A DNA stretch of 64,000 nt from Streptomyces bungoensis (lineage in GTDB: Bacteria; Actinomycetota; Actinomycetes; Streptomycetales; Streptomycetaceae), in the NCBI RefSeq assembly GCF_001514215.1, contig NZ_KQ948854.1, positions 407,434-471,433 on the forward strand, in the 5' to 3' direction. Made by a program: the position numbers and the translations under genes. This document shows, piece by piece, positions 63,955 to 64,000 of this stretch; positions within the stretch are counted from its first letter, which is position 1; the number at the start of each line of letters is the position of its first letter. The notes beneath the pieces are model-generated. The model was not told the origin of the DNA. It was given only the letters and a program-made list of their open reading frames with translations, and did no database searches.

Positions 63955-64000
63955 ATGGGCGAACTTTTCGGCACACTTTCCGACGGCACCCGGGTGCACC
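63955..64000 (+). CDS. Start of a probable aldose 1-epimerase gene (truncated by window end)
   Basis: Only 15 codons are visible: MGELFGTLSDGTRVH. The LFGTL-DGT-VH opening resembles galactose mutarotases of actinobacteria. TAGGGT at 63942-63947 lies seven bases before the ATG, so the gene may be leaderless. Confidence 0.5.
   Translation, partial: MGELFGTLSDGTRVH

Overview
This is high-GC (roughly 70% or more) DNA typical of Streptomyces. Support comes from the fasR-fabD-fabH-acpP-fabF fatty acid synthase block, a homodimeric AceE with an adjacent DUF3052 gene, paralogous TerD genes with a TerC-like partner, many GTG starts, several starts that look leaderless, and chains of 1-8 nt stop/start overlaps. 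No prophage, insertion sequence or CRISPR array is visible. Layout: 1-1.8 kb holds a partial membrane protein, a lipoprotein and a small membrane protein. 1.8-6.0 kb holds a minus-strand trio (glycosyltransferase, methyltransferase, alpha-toroid protein) divergent from a KstR-like TetR gene, with a KstR-type operator between them. 6.0-6.2 kb carries a minus-strand TPP riboswitch that faces into the antisense of kstR and has no obvious gene behind it. 6.3-8.7 kb has a SnoaL-like protein, an EspR-like regulator and an ATP-grasp-like protein. 8.7-15 kb is a complete B12 locus: cobalamin riboswitch, two secreted, membrane-tethered proteins that together resemble the two domains of transcobalamin, and an ECF transporter (T, fused double ATPase, S). 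15.3-18.3 kb has a small secreted lysozyme-like protein, two decayed genes (GT39-like and PAP2-like) and an MHS transporter. 18.5-34.7 kb is mixed housekeeping and accessory content: O-methyltransferase, FHA protein, paired coiled-coil paralogs, an MFS pump with a winged-helix tail, a GDT1-type manganese exporter under a yybP-ykoY riboswitch, a secreted HNH nuclease, DedA, DoxX, a ketopantoate-reductase-like enzyme, tRNA-Val and an FmdB zinc ribbon. 34.8-44.0 kb is a Ter stress cluster: HAD phosphatase, a fused double phosphoribosyltransferase with TRSP and PELOTA regions, an HpcH/HpaI-type TIM barrel, three TerD-type proteins, a TerA-like protein and a DUF475/TerC-like membrane protein. 44.1-57.2 kb contains a peroxiredoxin, DUF3052, aceE, a potassium channel, an MFS/TetR efflux pair, a MerR regulator, a serine hydrolase and a pirin. 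57.2-62.3 kb is the FAS II operon and its activator FasR. The right edge has DUF3145, a GDSL lipoprotein and the start of a probable aldose epimerase. How the parts connect: three metabolite riboswitches (TPP, B12, Mn2+) lie within 22 kb; pyruvate dehydrogenase and FAS II supply and use acetyl-CoA; KstR- and FasR-type regulators point to lipid control. The best candidate for an under-described system is the B12 capture and uptake locus at 8.75-15.0 kb, followed by the orphan TPP riboswitch antisense to kstR.
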